Of a DNA stretch of 41,076 nucleotides, positions 8,506-17,363 are shown one piece after another. Made by a program: the position numbers and the translations under genes. Source of the stretch: Desulfopila aestuarii DSM 18488. GTDB lineage: Bacteria > Desulfobacterota > Desulfobulbia > Desulfobulbales > Desulfocapsaceae. The stretch lies in NCBI GenBank assembly GCA_945863875.1, contig CAMBBS010000039.1:1-41076 (forward strand), read 5' to 3'. The notes below the pieces were generated by a model. That model was not told the origin of the DNA. It saw nothing but the letters and a program-made list of their open reading frames with translations, and made no database searches. The stretch's first letter is position 1. Each line of letters begins with the position of its first letter.

Positions 8506-9876
8506 ATGAAAGAACTGGATGTGCTGATAATCGGAGCTGGAACGGCGGGACAGACCGCCGCCTTTGATCTGGTCGCCGAAGGATATAGTGTCGCCGTGGT
8601 GGAAAGAAGTGCAAAACCGGGCGGAGTATGCGCTCTGTATGGTTGCCAGGCCAAGAAGTGGTTTTACGAAGTGACTGAAATTGTCGCCCGGAGCAGACAT
8701 TTGCAGGGACTTGGCATCACAGCTCCTCCCACCGTCAGCTGGCCGGCGATCCTTCAGGCAAAAAACAGTTTTACCTCCCAGATACCAGCAAATACGGTGG
8801 CCAGCTTGAAAGGTAACGGTGTGGAGTATCTTGAGGGCGAAGCGGTCTTTGCCGCCCCCGATACCATCATGGTCAATGGGGCTGCCTACAAGCCGCTCTT
8901 TACCATTATTGCCGCGGGCGCAACGCCCATGGCCCTGCCGATTGAGGGCCATGGGCTCCTGGCGACAAGCGACGATTTTCTCGATCTGGAGCAGTTGCCG
9001 AAACGGATCACTTTCATCGGCGGCGGTTTTATTTCCTTCGAATTCGCCCACTTTGCCGCGCGCTTAGGTGTTGACCCCGGGGAAGTTAATATCCTTGAAG
9101 TGATGGACCGACCGCTCGGGCCCTTTGATGCCGATATGGTCGAGGAACTCGTCAAGGCAACTCGGGCCGAGGGGATACAGGTGCACACAGGCATCTCCAT
9201 CGAGACGATTGCCCGTGCAGCCTCGGGTTTTGTCGTGCATCTTGCTTCCGGACAAACGATTGAGACGGATCTGGTCGTGCATGGCGCCGGCCGGGTGGCT
9301 GATATCGAGAGTCTCAACCTGCAGGCCGCCGGGATCACCTTCAATCGTCGCGGTATAGAGGTCGACGGTCATATGACTACCTCGAATCCACGGGTCTTTG
9401 CCGTTGGAGATTCTGCGGCAACCTTGCAGCTGGCCCGTGTTGCCGACCAGGAGGCACATGTTGCGGCCGCATCGATTATCTGTCGAGATAAAGAGGAACC
9501 TTCACCGTCAATTGACTACCGTGCAGTGCCGGCAATGCTGTTTACCTACCCCATGCTCGGCATGGTTGGCAAAACAGAGGCTGAGCTCATTAAGGAAGGG
9601 ACGAAATACTGGAAGAATTTTGCCAAAGAGGTAAGCTGGCCCACCTATCGCCGCGTTGGCCTGAAGTATGCCGCCTATAAAATTCTCGTCGATGGCGACA
9701 GTAAAATTCTTGGTGCACATATTCTTGCCGACAATGCCACCGGCCTGATCAACACCTTCAAGCAGGCAATGCTCGACGGCACGACCGTGCCTGAACTGCA
9801 TAAGGCCGGCATCATGAGCCCTTATCCGTCGCGGGAGAGTGATATCGTCTATATGCTCGCCCCATTGCTTGATTAG
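8506..9876 (+). CDS. FAD/NAD(P) disulfide oxidoreductase, MerA/Lpd-like, atypical C-terminus
   Basis: 456 residues from the ATG at 8506, which has AAAGGAGG about 8 bases upstream; an in-frame ATG at 8476 lacks a site. FAD-binding GxGxxG is at residues 10-15, and the redox-active disulfide motif is GGVCALYGCQAKK with C42 and C47. An NAD(P)-binding GGGFISFEFA element follows mid-protein, and AVGDSA marks the second FAD contact. The fold is that of dihydrolipoamide dehydrogenase, glutathione reductase and mercuric reductase. The C-terminal dimer-interface motif, usually H-P-T-x-x-E, reads Y-P-S-R-E-S, so the catalytic His is replaced by Tyr as in mercuric reductase. No vicinal C-terminal cysteines and no MerA heavy-metal domain are present. 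It probably reduces a disulfide or other electrophile of unknown identity. Confidence 0.85.
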   Translation: MKELDVLIIGAGTAGQTAAFDLVAEGYSVAVVERSAKPGGVCALYGCQAKKWFYEVTEIVARSRHLQGLGITAPPTVSWPAILQAKNSFTSQIPANTVASLKGNGVEYLEGEAVFAAPDTIMVNGAAYKPLFTIIAAGATPMALPIEGHGLLATSDDFLDLEQLPKRITFIGGGFISFEFAHFAARLGVDPGEVNILEVMDRPLGPFDADMVEELVKATRAEGIQVHTGISIETIARAASGFVVHLASGQTIETDLVVHGAGRVADIESLNLQAAGITFNRRGIEVDGHMTTSNPRVFAVGDSAATLQLARVADQEAHVAAASIICRDKEEPSPSIDYRAVPAMLFTYPMLGMVGKTEAELIKEGTKYWKNFAKEVSWPTYRRVGLKYAAYKILVDGDSKILGAHILADNATGLINTFKQAMLDGTTVPELHKAGIMSPYPSRESDIVYMLAPLLD

Positions 9877-9910
9877 TGCCTTATTCCAGCAAGCCTGGCA
9901 CTCAGTGCAG

Positions 9911-9925
9911 TACCCCTGAGGGGTA
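9911..9925. promoter_or_regulatory. Short perfect palindrome resembling a CsoR/CstR-family operator
   Basis: TACCCCTGAGGGGTA is a perfect inverted repeat with 7-base arms around one central base, followed by TATAAAT. CsoR, RcnR and CstR repressors bind AT-flanked C-tract/G-tract palindromes of this shape. No such regulator gene lies in the window, and the next gene starts about 300 bases downstream, so the target is unclear. It could also be the weak hairpin ending the preceding oxidoreductase transcript, although no T-run follows. Confidence 0.3.
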
Positions 9926-10220
9926 TAAATAACAAGGAATCTGGAGACACATCTGAAATTGAGATCTTAAAATAACCATTAAGGCATTGACTCCCGCTTA
10001 TTTCCTGTTCGACGGGCTTCGTGAAGCGGAGGCCGATGTTTTTTGCCTAATGCGCCGGCTGCGGTTTTTTTGTCAAATTATCAGTGTACCGATGACGAGG
10101 AATGTTTATAATGTCTCTGACAAATTTTTGAATTGACGGATCAGGGTGCGGAGAGAGCAGTAGCAGTTCGACAAATCAGTGCAACTCAAATAATCGTAAC
10201 CGGTTGGGCCGGGAAAAAAT
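9926..10220. other. Intergenic region upstream of cbpA
   Basis: About 295 bases with no supported gene. A small GCTTCGTGAAGC hairpin lies near 10018-10029 and short T-runs near 10040 and 10064. No clear sigma-32 heat-shock promoter could be picked out by eye upstream of the DnaJ-like gene. Confidence 0.4.
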
Positions 10221-11183
10221 ATGGATTACAAGGATTATTACAAGACCCTGAATATTTCTAGAGACGCGTCGCCGGAGGAGGTGAAGAGAGCTTATCGAAA
10301 AATGGCTCGCAAATACCATCCCGATGTGAACAAAGATGTCGATGCTGAAAAGAAATTCAAGGAGATAAGTGAGGCCTACGAGGTTTTGAAGGATGTTGAA
10401 AAGCGCAAGGCCTACGATACCTTCGGCAGTGACTGGCGGGCCGATCAGGAGTTTAAACCGCCGCCGAACTGGAAAAGTCGTTATCATAAAACAAGTGCCG
10501 GCCCGGGAGGGGCATCGACTGAGCATTTCAGCGATTTTTTCGAGTCACTCTTCGGCGGAGGACGGAGTCCTTTTGGGGCGGAAGATCTTTCTTCTTTCGG
10601 CCGTGAGCACCATGGGCGAGGAGATGATCTGCATGCGAAAGTTTCCATCACCCTTGAAGACAGTTACCACGGCGCCAAAAGAACCATCACCTTAAACAGA
10701 ACGACGGATGACGGCAGAGGTCATCTGACCATCCAGCCCCAGTCGCTGCAGGTGACTATCCCTAAAGGAGTAATCGAGGGCCAGCAGATCCGGCTTGAAG
10801 GACAGGGCAATGTCGGCTATGGTCGGGGAGCGCACGGCAATTTGTTCCTGGAAATTGTCTTTGAACCGCATCCGCTTTTTACCGTCAGTAAACGTGACGT
10901 CTTCCTGGTCCTGCCGGTGACCCCCTGGGAAGCCGCCCTGGGATCGGCCGTTGCCGTGCCGACACTGGGCGGCAAGGTCGATCTGAAACTTCCGGCCAAC
11001 TCCCAGACCGGTCGAAAACTCCGTCTGAAAAACCGCGGCCTGTCGTCGAAAACCCAGGCCGGCCATCAATATGTCACCCTTGCCGTTTATACGCCGCCGG
11101 CAGAAACAGTTGAACAGCGGCAATTGTATGAAAAAATGGCGAAACTCATGCCCTATAATCCCCGGTCCGAGTTTGGAGGTTGA
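10221..11183 (+). CDS. cbpA: CbpA-like DnaJ co-chaperone (class II J-protein)
   Basis: 320 residues. The N-terminal J-domain (about 4-68) contains the HPD tripeptide at 33-35 that stimulates DnaK ATPase. A glycine/phenylalanine-rich linker (about 85-130) is followed by two C-terminal beta-sandwich substrate-binding domains (about 135-300, with IPKGVIEGQQIRLEGQG and LKLPANSQTGRKLRLKNRG). The cysteine zinc-finger of DnaJ is absent, which makes it a CbpA-type class II protein. The gene is followed after 3 bases by cbpM, its usual modulator. CbpA acts with DnaK in protein folding and can bind curved DNA in E. coli. The upstream site GGGAAAA is a modest ribosome binding site. Confidence 0.93.
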   Translation: MDYKDYYKTLNISRDASPEEVKRAYRKMARKYHPDVNKDVDAEKKFKEISEAYEVLKDVEKRKAYDTFGSDWRADQEFKPPPNWKSRYHKTSAGPGGASTEHFSDFFESLFGGGRSPFGAEDLSSFGREHHGRGDDLHAKVSITLEDSYHGAKRTITLNRTTDDGRGHLTIQPQSLQVTIPKGVIEGQQIRLEGQGNVGYGRGAHGNLFLEIVFEPHPLFTVSKRDVFLVLPVTPWEAALGSAVAVPTLGGKVDLKLPANSQTGRKLRLKNRGLSSKTQAGHQYVTLAVYTPPAETVEQRQLYEKMAKLMPYNPRSEFGG

Positions 11184-11186
11184 GAT

Positions 11187-11486
11187 ATGAACCAGGAATT
11201 TCACTACATCGTCCTGGACGACAGCATGACTCTCGGAGTGAACGAAATCTGCACTCTTTGCCGGGTAGGTGTTGAGATGGTCAACGAGCTGGTCAACGAA
11301 GGGGTACTGGTCCCGGAGGGGACGTCACCTGAAACCTGGCGTTTTAGCGCAGTTGCTATTAAAAGGATTCAGGTAACGCTCAGATTGCAAAGAGACCTGC
11401 GAGTCAATCTACCGGGCGCCGCCTTGGCTCTTGATCTGTTGGATGAACTCGAGGAATTGCGCGCTCAGCTGAAAAAAATATCTTGA
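11187..11486 (+). CDS. cbpM: CbpM-like chaperone modulator
   Basis: 99 residues, the usual length for CbpM. It has a MerR-like helix-turn-helix-related fold: LGVNEICTLCRVGVEMVNEL followed by a VPEGTSPETWRFSA wing and a C-terminal helix rich in leucine and glutamate (LDLLDELEELRAQL). CbpM binds the J-domain of CbpA and inhibits its co-chaperone and DNA-binding activities. The gene starts 3 bases after cbpA with GGAGG upstream, so the two are translated from one message. Confidence 0.88.
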   Translation: MNQEFHYIVLDDSMTLGVNEICTLCRVGVEMVNELVNEGVLVPEGTSPETWRFSAVAIKRIQVTLRLQRDLRVNLPGAALALDLLDELEELRAQLKKIS

Positions 11487-11682
11487 AAAATCGATTGTAT
11501 TACTTTGGCCAACCGGTAAGAAAAGAGCGGTCTAGGTCCGGTGTTGTACTGTTTGTGTTCAATTTTGCCGGGGAGGAGTGGAGGAACCGAGTTGGAAAAA
11601 CATAGCTGAAGAGCCTTATTGCAAGCTGTACCTTGATGTTTAATGATGGTGAACTGGAGTACCTATTTAAAAGGAGTATTAA

Positions 11683-12126
11683 ATGAAAATCTATGTTGGG
11701 AACATGTCGTATGATGTTCAAGAAGACGATTTGCGGCAGGCTTTTGGCGAATTTGGCCAGGTTGACTCAGTCAGTATAATCATGGATAAATTCAGTGGCA
11801 GGTCGAAAGGTTTCGGTTTTGTTGAAATGTCTACGAAAGAAGCCGGGGAGGCTGCCATCAGCGGTTTGAACGGCAAGGAATTGAAGGGACGGGCGCTTAC
11901 CGTCAATGAAGCCAAGCCCCAGACAAAAACCCGTGACGATCGGGGAGGCGCCGGTGGAGGCCGAGGCGGCAAAGGAGGTTTCGGCAGTGGCGGAGGGCGT
12001 GGTGGGCCGGGCAATAAAGGTAACTTCAGCGGTGGTCGGGGTGGTGCCGGCGGTGCCGGTGGTGCCGGTGGTGGAAAAGGCGGCGGCTTTGGCGGCGGTG
12101 GCCGGGGCCGTGGCGGGGATAGATAG
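11683..12126 (+). CDS. RNA-binding protein: RRM domain with glycine-rich tail
   Basis: 147 residues. Residues 1-80 are one RNA recognition motif, with RNP2 KIYVGNMS at 2-9 and RNP1 KGFGFVEM at 42-49. The remainder (about 90-147) is almost entirely Gly with Arg, Lys and Ala, an RGG-like low-complexity tail. Bacterial RRM proteins of this type bind single-stranded RNA and are often cold-induced; the Gly-rich tail resembles cyanobacterial Rbp proteins. AAAAGGAG lies 7-8 bases before the ATG. The roughly 195-base leader (11487-11682) is gene-free and could act in regulation. The Gly codons make the DNA strongly repetitive, which explains several long antisense frames here that are not genes. Confidence 0.93.
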   Translation: MKIYVGNMSYDVQEDDLRQAFGEFGQVDSVSIIMDKFSGRSKGFGFVEMSTKEAGEAAISGLNGKELKGRALTVNEAKPQTKTRDDRGGAGGGRGGKGGFGSGGGRGGPGNKGNFSGGRGGAGGAGGAGGGKGGGFGGGGRGRGGDR

Positions 12127-12161
12127 TTCCCATAAACGCTTCATAGTAATTTCCTGAAAAA

Positions 12162-12209
12162 ATCGACCTGCCGAATCTGCTGGTGTCCTGCTTTTTTCGG
12201 CAGGTCGAT
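12162..12209. repeat. Perfect 14-bp inverted repeat with 20-base loop
   Basis: ATCGACCTGCCGAA at 12162-12175 is exactly complementary to TTCGGCAGGTCGAT at 12196-12209. The loop contains CTTTT but no T-run follows the right arm, so it is not a textbook intrinsic terminator. It lies 36 bases past the RRM gene and 80 before the hydrolase gene. It may stabilise the 3' end of the RRM mRNA or work as a bidirectional hairpin. Confidence 0.6.
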
Positions 12210-12288
12210 GCTTGGCTTTCGTTCTCTCGTGTGGTTGTGAACAATCCTCACTGCAGCAAATTATGGTGCACATGAAAGGCATGCCGGT

Positions 12289-13185
12289 ATGTCGCAACTA
12301 ACCCCGTTGCAAACCATTGAAGCGGGTGTTCTGCATGTCAACTATAGGGACAATGGGCCTGCAGATGGTCTGCCGGTGCTGCTTTTGCACGGCTTTCCTT
12401 ATGACGTGCATGCCTATGACGAGGTAAGTCCTTTATTGGTTGCAGCGGGGTGTCGAGTGATCGTCCCCTATCTGCGCGGATATGGGCCAACGCGCTTTGT
12501 ATCGGCAAACATACCACGCTCGGGGCAGCAGGCCGCAGTGGCCGCTGATCTGCTTGCCTTTATTGAAGCCCTGTCGCTGCCCCGCCCCGTCCTCGCCGGA
12601 TTTGATTGGGGCGGGCGGGCCGCCTGTATCGTCGCCGCTCTTTGGCCTGACCGGGTGCGCGCGCTTGTGTCCGGCGGCGGGTACAATATTCAAAATATTC
12701 GTAACTCGATGCAGCCTGAAGTGCCGGAAAACGAACACCGCTTATGGTACCAATATTATTTTCACTCCGAGCGCGGACGGGCAGGTCTTAACCAACACCG
12801 CCAGGATTTCTGCCGGCTTCTCTGGCGGCTCTGGTCCCCGGTCTGGAACTTTACCGAAGAAACCTACCGGCGCACCGCTGCCTCTTTTCATAACCCCGAT
12901 TTTGTCGACGTGGTCATCCACTCTTACCGGCATCGTTTTGCCCTCGTACCCGGCGATCCTGCGCTAGAGGAAATAGAGCAGCGCCTGAGTAAACAGCCGA
13001 AAATATCCGTACCGACCATTGCCCTTGATGGCAAAGCCAATGGCGTCCTCCCCCCGGATGGATCGAAACATCACCAACGCTTTTTCACCGGGAAATACGA
13101 ACGCCGGGTGATTGAAGGGGTTGGCCATAATGTGCCCCAGGAGGCGCCACGTGACTTTGCCGAGGCGGTGTTGTCCCTTCTCTGA
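12289..13185 (+). CDS. Alpha/beta hydrolase, haloalkane dehalogenase / epoxide hydrolase-like
   Basis: 298 residues, the usual size. The oxyanion HGFP motif is at 34-37, the nucleophile elbow is G-F-D-W-G-G with Asp106, and the C-terminal catalytic histidine is His280 in GVGHNVPQE. An aspartate nucleophile followed by Trp is characteristic of epoxide hydrolases, haloalkane dehalogenases and fluoroacetate dehalogenases rather than serine esterases. No signal peptide is seen. The upstream ribosome binding site is poor (AAAGG about 14 bases before the ATG). The gene stands alone between the RRM gene and a decayed efflux operon. Confidence 0.85.
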   Translation: MSQLTPLQTIEAGVLHVNYRDNGPADGLPVLLLHGFPYDVHAYDEVSPLLVAAGCRVIVPYLRGYGPTRFVSANIPRSGQQAAVAADLLAFIEALSLPRPVLAGFDWGGRAACIVAALWPDRVRALVSGGGYNIQNIRNSMQPEVPENEHRLWYQYYFHSERGRAGLNQHRQDFCRLLWRLWSPVWNFTEETYRRTAASFHNPDFVDVVIHSYRHRFALVPGDPALEEIEQRLSKQPKISVPTIALDGKANGVLPPDGSKHHQRFFTGKYERRVIEGVGHNVPQEAPRDFAEAVLSLL

Positions 13186-13470
13186 AGCATCCCACTTTAT
13201 TCCGCCCGTCCACTTCATCTCCAGCATAATACTCATCGCCTCCTCACCCCATCAGCTTTTCTGGATATTTCTAATAATCGTCTCTCTCTCTTACTGCTCA
13301 ATTGCAGCTGTCGTGGCTGCAGTTATAGCTGACGAACCAGACCGAATTTTTTCGTGCCTATCGTACTGCGGCAGCGGAGCGTTGCCCGGTTTTCGTATTC
13401 AGTTCGCCGCATCCATGGCCCGCGTGACTGGTCCTTGCGCGGTGATGCTCGAGGTAGCTCCGGAGTATTG
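13186..13470. other. Gene-free stretch before the decayed efflux genes
   Basis: No frame here shows recognisable protein similarity. It may include degraded promoter or leader sequence of the adaptor pseudogene that follows. Pyrimidine-rich runs occur around 13250-13300. Confidence 0.4.
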
Positions 13471-14085
13471 AAATGATAAATGCCCAGTCGTTTCTTCAGC
13501 AGGGGGACAGCAACCGGGGCGGGCCGTGGCCGTCATCGTCACGGGGGCGAATGTCGATCGCTTCGTCGACCGTGTTGCCGCTCTCGGCACCCTGCGAGCC
13601 TATGAAACCGTGGATCTCTCGGCAACGGTCATGGATACGGTAACAGTCATTCATTTTTGCCGACGGTCAGCGGGTACAAGGGGCTGATTTCTTAATCGAG
13701 ATGACCAGCACCAAGGAGCATGCACTGCCCGAAGAGGTACGGTCGCGACGAGGTACAAAAAGAATATGACAGAGTGAAGCCCATGGTTGCAGGGGCCGCG
13801 GCGGCCAGATCGCAGCTTGAGGGCCAGGGCACCGTCTTTTGCAGGGCGCACATTTTCCGGAGAAATTACCGACATTAACAGCCGAATCGATCAGACAATC
13901 CGCTCCTCTGTCGCCAAAGCCATTCTGCCGAAGCCGGACCGGTTGTTAAAGCCCGGCCTCCTGATGTCTGTAGAACTCCTGAACAATCCACGCGATGTTG
14001 TCGTTATACCCGAGGAAGCCCTGATTCCGACGAATCACTGGAACAATTACTACAGCAGGATAGCGGAGACCCGGGCCAATGATTT
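13471..14085 (+). pseudogene. Remnant of RND efflux periplasmic adaptor (membrane fusion protein)
   Basis: Successive frames give parts of an HlyD/AcrA-type adaptor. One frame near 13550-13650 reads RVAALGTLRAYETVDLSATV, the usual V.A.GTL.A.E.V.L.A.V block. The next frame reads FADGQRVQGADFLIEM (lipoyl-like half motif). A third reads VQKEYDRVKPMVAGA in the hairpin. The last, from about 13845, reads TFSGEITDINSRIDQTIRSS and then LLKPGLLMSVEL, which is the beta-barrel and membrane-proximal region. At least three frame changes and a deletion of part of the hairpin and lipoyl domain are needed to join them. It cannot encode a working adaptor. It directly precedes the RND pump remnant. Confidence 0.8.
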
Positions 14086-15790
14086 TATCCGATATTGATC
14101 CGCCGCTTGTCCCAGTTGAGACCATTTATCCCGGCGCTTCGGTGAACGTGGTCGAAACGCAGATTACCCTGCTCATTGAAGAACGGATTTCAGGCGTTGA
14201 AGACATGCCGTTTATCGCGTCAACCAGTGAAGACGGCCGCTCCCTGGTGACCAACGAATTTATTGCCGGACGGGACGTCGACGGGGCGGCCAACGATATC
14301 CGAGACCGGGTTGACGGAATCCTCGGGGACCTGCCAGTTGAAGCAGACCCGCCTGAAATAGAGAAAGTCAATTACAACGACGAGGTCCTCATGTGGCTGA
14401 ATTTGACCAGTGACCGCATGACCGTGCCGGCGTGACCGATTATGCCGATCGATATCTGGTCGACTATTTCTCTGTGCTAAGATGAGTTGCTACGGGCAGC
14501 CTCGAATCGGCCAAACGTGTTTTCACGGTGCGTGTCAAGAAGGCCTTTCAAATGGCGGAAGAATTCCAAAGTCTGGCCTTGAAACGCGGCGTCGATGAAC
14601 CCATCATTCGTCCGATCGCCATCGGCCCGGTTGTTCTGGCCATCTTTCTTTTCTCGGCAGTGTTCGGGCCACGCTGGTACCTGCCGAGACCGTGGCGACT
14701 GTTCTTGTCGCTACGTTTATCGCTCTGAACGCGCTTGGTTTTGCGGTCATCGCCACCTCGCTGGTGCTGAAAAATGTCATGAGCTGCCCGGTGGCGGTTT
14801 TCGGAGTTTTTGTCCTGCTGCCCGGCGCAACACTATGGCTGTTCGGGCAGATACCTTCCGAATACGCGCCCAAGGAAGACCGCGGAACCTTTTTTGCCCT
14901 GATCACCGGGCCTGAGGGTGCGGCCTTCGACTATGAATATATGGACGAAGTCAAGTGACGTCTCATGCCGTTTATTCAAAGTAATGAAGCCACGCGCATG
15001 CTGGTGCGTGCGCCGCGGACTTTTACAAATATTGCAAATTTCAACTCCGGCATTGCCCTTTTCGTTCTCAACGGCTGGAGCCTACGACGCCAGGCCTGGG
15101 CAAAGATGCAGGAGGTGCGCGGCCGGTGCGCAGGGGTTCGGGGAGGCTATTGAAAAACCGTGGCAGTTCGTCATCGGCGTCAGCACCTATCAGGCGCTGG
15201 CACAGTGGCGGGACATCCTCCTGCAACAGATCGAAGCGTATAATCCCGGCCTGATCGACAGTGGCTGAAAGTATAAGGAAACTAAACCCCAGGTGCAGGT
15301 GAACATCGATTATCATCGTGCGGCGGAAATGGGTGTGACCATCGGTGTAATCGGCCGGACCCTGGAAACGATGCCCGGCTCCAGCCGGGTAACGACCTGA
15401 ATAAATGAAGACGTTGCGTACGATGTGGTACCCGAAGGTGAGCGTGATGCGCAGCGTACCCCTGCCGGCCTGCAGAATATTTATGTACGTTCCTCGCGCA
15501 GCGGCGATCTTATTCCGCTTAGTAACCTCGTTACCCTGGAGGAATTTGCCGATTCGAGTGCACTCGACAGATATAACCGGGGCAGAGGGATAACCCTGCA
15601 GGCTAATCTGGCTGGGGGACTGGTACTCGGCAACTCTTTTTCCCCTGTTTGTCGTGCCGATTGCCGGCCCGCAATCCCAGCGAACCAGTTTGCCCGGTTC
15701 AGTGGCGGGCGTCTGCACCAGGAAGAGTCGATGTCGGATGAAGTTGACGGGCGAGGTTGAACGTGGCAGTGCCGGGTTGGAAAGTACTTG
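14079..15790 (+). pseudogene. Remnant of RND multidrug efflux pump (AcrB-like)
   Basis: Several frames match pieces of an RND inner-membrane transporter in order. The first reads MILSDIDPPL then YPGASVNVVETQITLLIEER and, further on, DGRSLVTNEFIAGRDVDGAA (porter domain PN1). Near 14860 LFGQIPSEYAPKEDRGTFF is the post-TM7 segment. From 15160 fragments include FVIGVSTYQALAQWRDILL, INIDYHRAAEMGVT-like sequence, GRTLETMPGSSRVTT and DLIPLSNLVTLEEFADSS. Near 15640 LFPLFVVP is the C-terminal end. Frameshifts, in-frame stops and large deletions (TM1, most of TM2-6 and TM8-12) are evident. In the first fragment the starter MILSDI is joined directly to DPPL, which in intact pumps lies after TM1, so TM1 has been deleted cleanly. 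Confidence 0.85.
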
Positions 15791-15896
15791 CCCATCGGCT
15801 TGCAGTGGGGTAATTTGTCGCACTGCGATAGGATTCCTTCCTCTTAGGTAATTTTTGCTTATTTGAATCATCAAGCGCTATTCCGAAAGCCATAAT

Positions 15897-16343
15897 GTGA
15901 AAAAAAATGACGTCCCCCAGCATAGCGGCCTGCTTTCTGGCAACCGCGAAGTCAATTACGCCGTCGATGTGGACGGCCGTTATATCCTTGAGTCGAGTGT
16001 CGGCTGGGAGGCAAAGAATATTGCCCTGCGTCAGGCCTGGGAGGCGATCGCTGACGAGTTGACTGTGGTCCTTGCCGAGATCAAGGACGGGAAAAAGAGT
16101 GCGCTGGCCTATCATATGGTGAAAAACCAGATGGATCCGGCGCTGCTCAGCCAATACTCCGGTGTTGCCCGCTGGCGGATTAAACGGCACCTGAAACCGG
16201 CGGTATTCGCCGGACTTCGTCCAGCCGATGTAGTGCCCTATGCAGAGCTGTTCGGTATCAGTGTCGATGAACTGCGTTTTGTTCCGGAAGAACTGATTTC
16301 TCCACTGGCCGGGCTGGATCAGGTTGAGGCTGATAATTCGTGA
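15897..16343 (+). CDS. HTH-like protein of the acyl-carrier cluster, unknown function
   Basis: 148 residues from a GTG at 15897; no better start is seen and the ribosome binding site is weak. The first half contains DVDGRYILESSVGWEAKNIA. The second half looks like a helix-turn-helix or XRE-type fold: MDPALLSQYSGVARWRIKRH, then LKPAVFAGLRPADVVPYAEL and FGISVDELR. It could be a cluster regulator or a small structural partner. Its stop overlaps the GTG of the BtrH-like gene (GTGA at 16340-16343), which strongly suggests translation coupling and a shared role. Not recognised from any characterised pathway. Confidence 0.7.
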   Translation: MKKNDVPQHSGLLSGNREVNYAVDVDGRYILESSVGWEAKNIALRQAWEAIADELTVVLAEIKDGKKSALAYHMVKNQMDPALLSQYSGVARWRIKRHLKPAVFAGLRPADVVPYAELFGISVDELRFVPEELISPLAGLDQVEADNS

Positions 16344-17344
16344 AAATAAACTTTCCCCATCGTCAGTTCGCCCATTGCGAGAGCGGCGTGACCGCCAACC
16401 TGCTCAATTATCATGGTTTTCCCTGCTCCGAGGCGATGGCCTTCGGCATCGGCGGCGGGCTGTTTTTTGCCTATGTGCCTTTTGTCAAAATTAATTTTCT
16501 TCCACTGACTACCTATCGCATCGGGCCGGGCAGTATTTTTGCCAAGGCAACCAGAAGACTCGGCATCAAGGTGATAAAAAAGAAGTTCGGCAGCCCCGAG
16601 TCCGCGGAAAACGAGCTCGACCGACTCCTCGAGGCGGGACGTCCGGTCGGAGCACAGACCGGGGTGTTCTGGCTGCCTTTTTTTCCACCGGCCTACCGGT
16701 TTCACTTTAACGGTCATAATCTGGTGGTCATTGGTAAAGAGGGGAGCGATTATCTGATCAGCGATCCAATTTTCGAAGAGACGGTGCGTTGCCCGGCGGC
16801 TGATCTGCGCAAGGCGCGCTTTGCCAAGGGGGCGCTGGCGCCAAAGGGAAGAATCTACTATATCGAAAAGATGCCGGTCCACTTCAACCTGCCGAAGGCG
16901 ATTGAGTCCGGCATCCGCGATGTTTGCCGGGTGATGTTGAAAGTTCCTTTGCCGCTGCTCGGCGTGCGCGGCATTCGTCTGCTGGCGCGGCAACTGGCCA
17001 AGTGGCCGGACAGGTTTGGCGAGAAACAGAGCCTGCTGCATCTCGGTCATGTCATCCGTATGCAGGAGGAAATTGGTACCGGCGGCGCGGGTTTTCGCTT
17101 TATTTACGCGGCCTTTTTGCAGGAGGCTGCCGGGGTGCTGGAAAACGACAGATTGATTGATCTGTCAAGGCGCTGTACCGCGGTGGGTGACCTGTGGCGT
17201 GACTTCGCCCTGCTCGCCTCCCGGGTCTGCAAGGGCCGGGCTGTGGGGCAGGATTCCTTTGACCATCTGGCAGCACTGCTTTCTTCCTGCGCGGTACATG
17301 AGGAAGCGCTTTTCGAGGATCTGCGGTCGGCACTTGTCCGCTGA
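16340..17344 (+). CDS. BtrH-like acyltransferase / C39-like cysteine protein
   Basis: 334 residues from a GTG overlapping the previous stop. Residues about 1-145 match the BtrH N-terminal domain: HCESG with Cys13, FNGHNLVVIG with His126, and SDP with Asp142, together a papain/C39-like Cys-His-Asp set. Residues about 150-334 resemble the DUF4872 domain that usually accompanies it. BtrH of butirosin biosynthesis moves an acyl group from an acyl carrier protein to an aminoglycoside amine. An acyl carrier protein is encoded in this same cluster, so ACP-to-acceptor acyl transfer is the natural hypothesis. No export signal is seen. The gene is followed 19 bases later by an ABC transporter. Confidence 0.82.
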   Translation: MKINFPHRQFAHCESGVTANLLNYHGFPCSEAMAFGIGGGLFFAYVPFVKINFLPLTTYRIGPGSIFAKATRRLGIKVIKKKFGSPESAENELDRLLEAGRPVGAQTGVFWLPFFPPAYRFHFNGHNLVVIGKEGSDYLISDPIFEETVRCPAADLRKARFAKGALAPKGRIYYIEKMPVHFNLPKAIESGIRDVCRVMLKVPLPLLGVRGIRLLARQLAKWPDRFGEKQSLLHLGHVIRMQEEIGTGGAGFRFIYAAFLQEAAGVLENDRLIDLSRRCTAVGDLWRDFALLASRVCKGRAVGQDSFDHLAALLSSCAVHEEALFEDLRSALVR

Positions 17345-17363
17345 TTATAACTGGCGAGAACCG

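Noticed and set aside
11940-12120. Tandem DNA repeat after the RRM domain
   Set aside because: The repetition follows from the Gly/Arg-rich coding sequence and is part of the protein.
15068-16190. Minus-strand frames across the end of the RND remnant and the HTH-like gene
   Set aside because: The plus strand shows ordered RND pump fragments and then a coupled gene; the minus frames have no known motifs.
17157-17363. 69-codon N-terminal extension of the ABC ATPase
   Set aside because: It overlaps the BtrH-like gene in another frame and lacks ATPase similarity; the ATG at 17364 begins the conserved domain.
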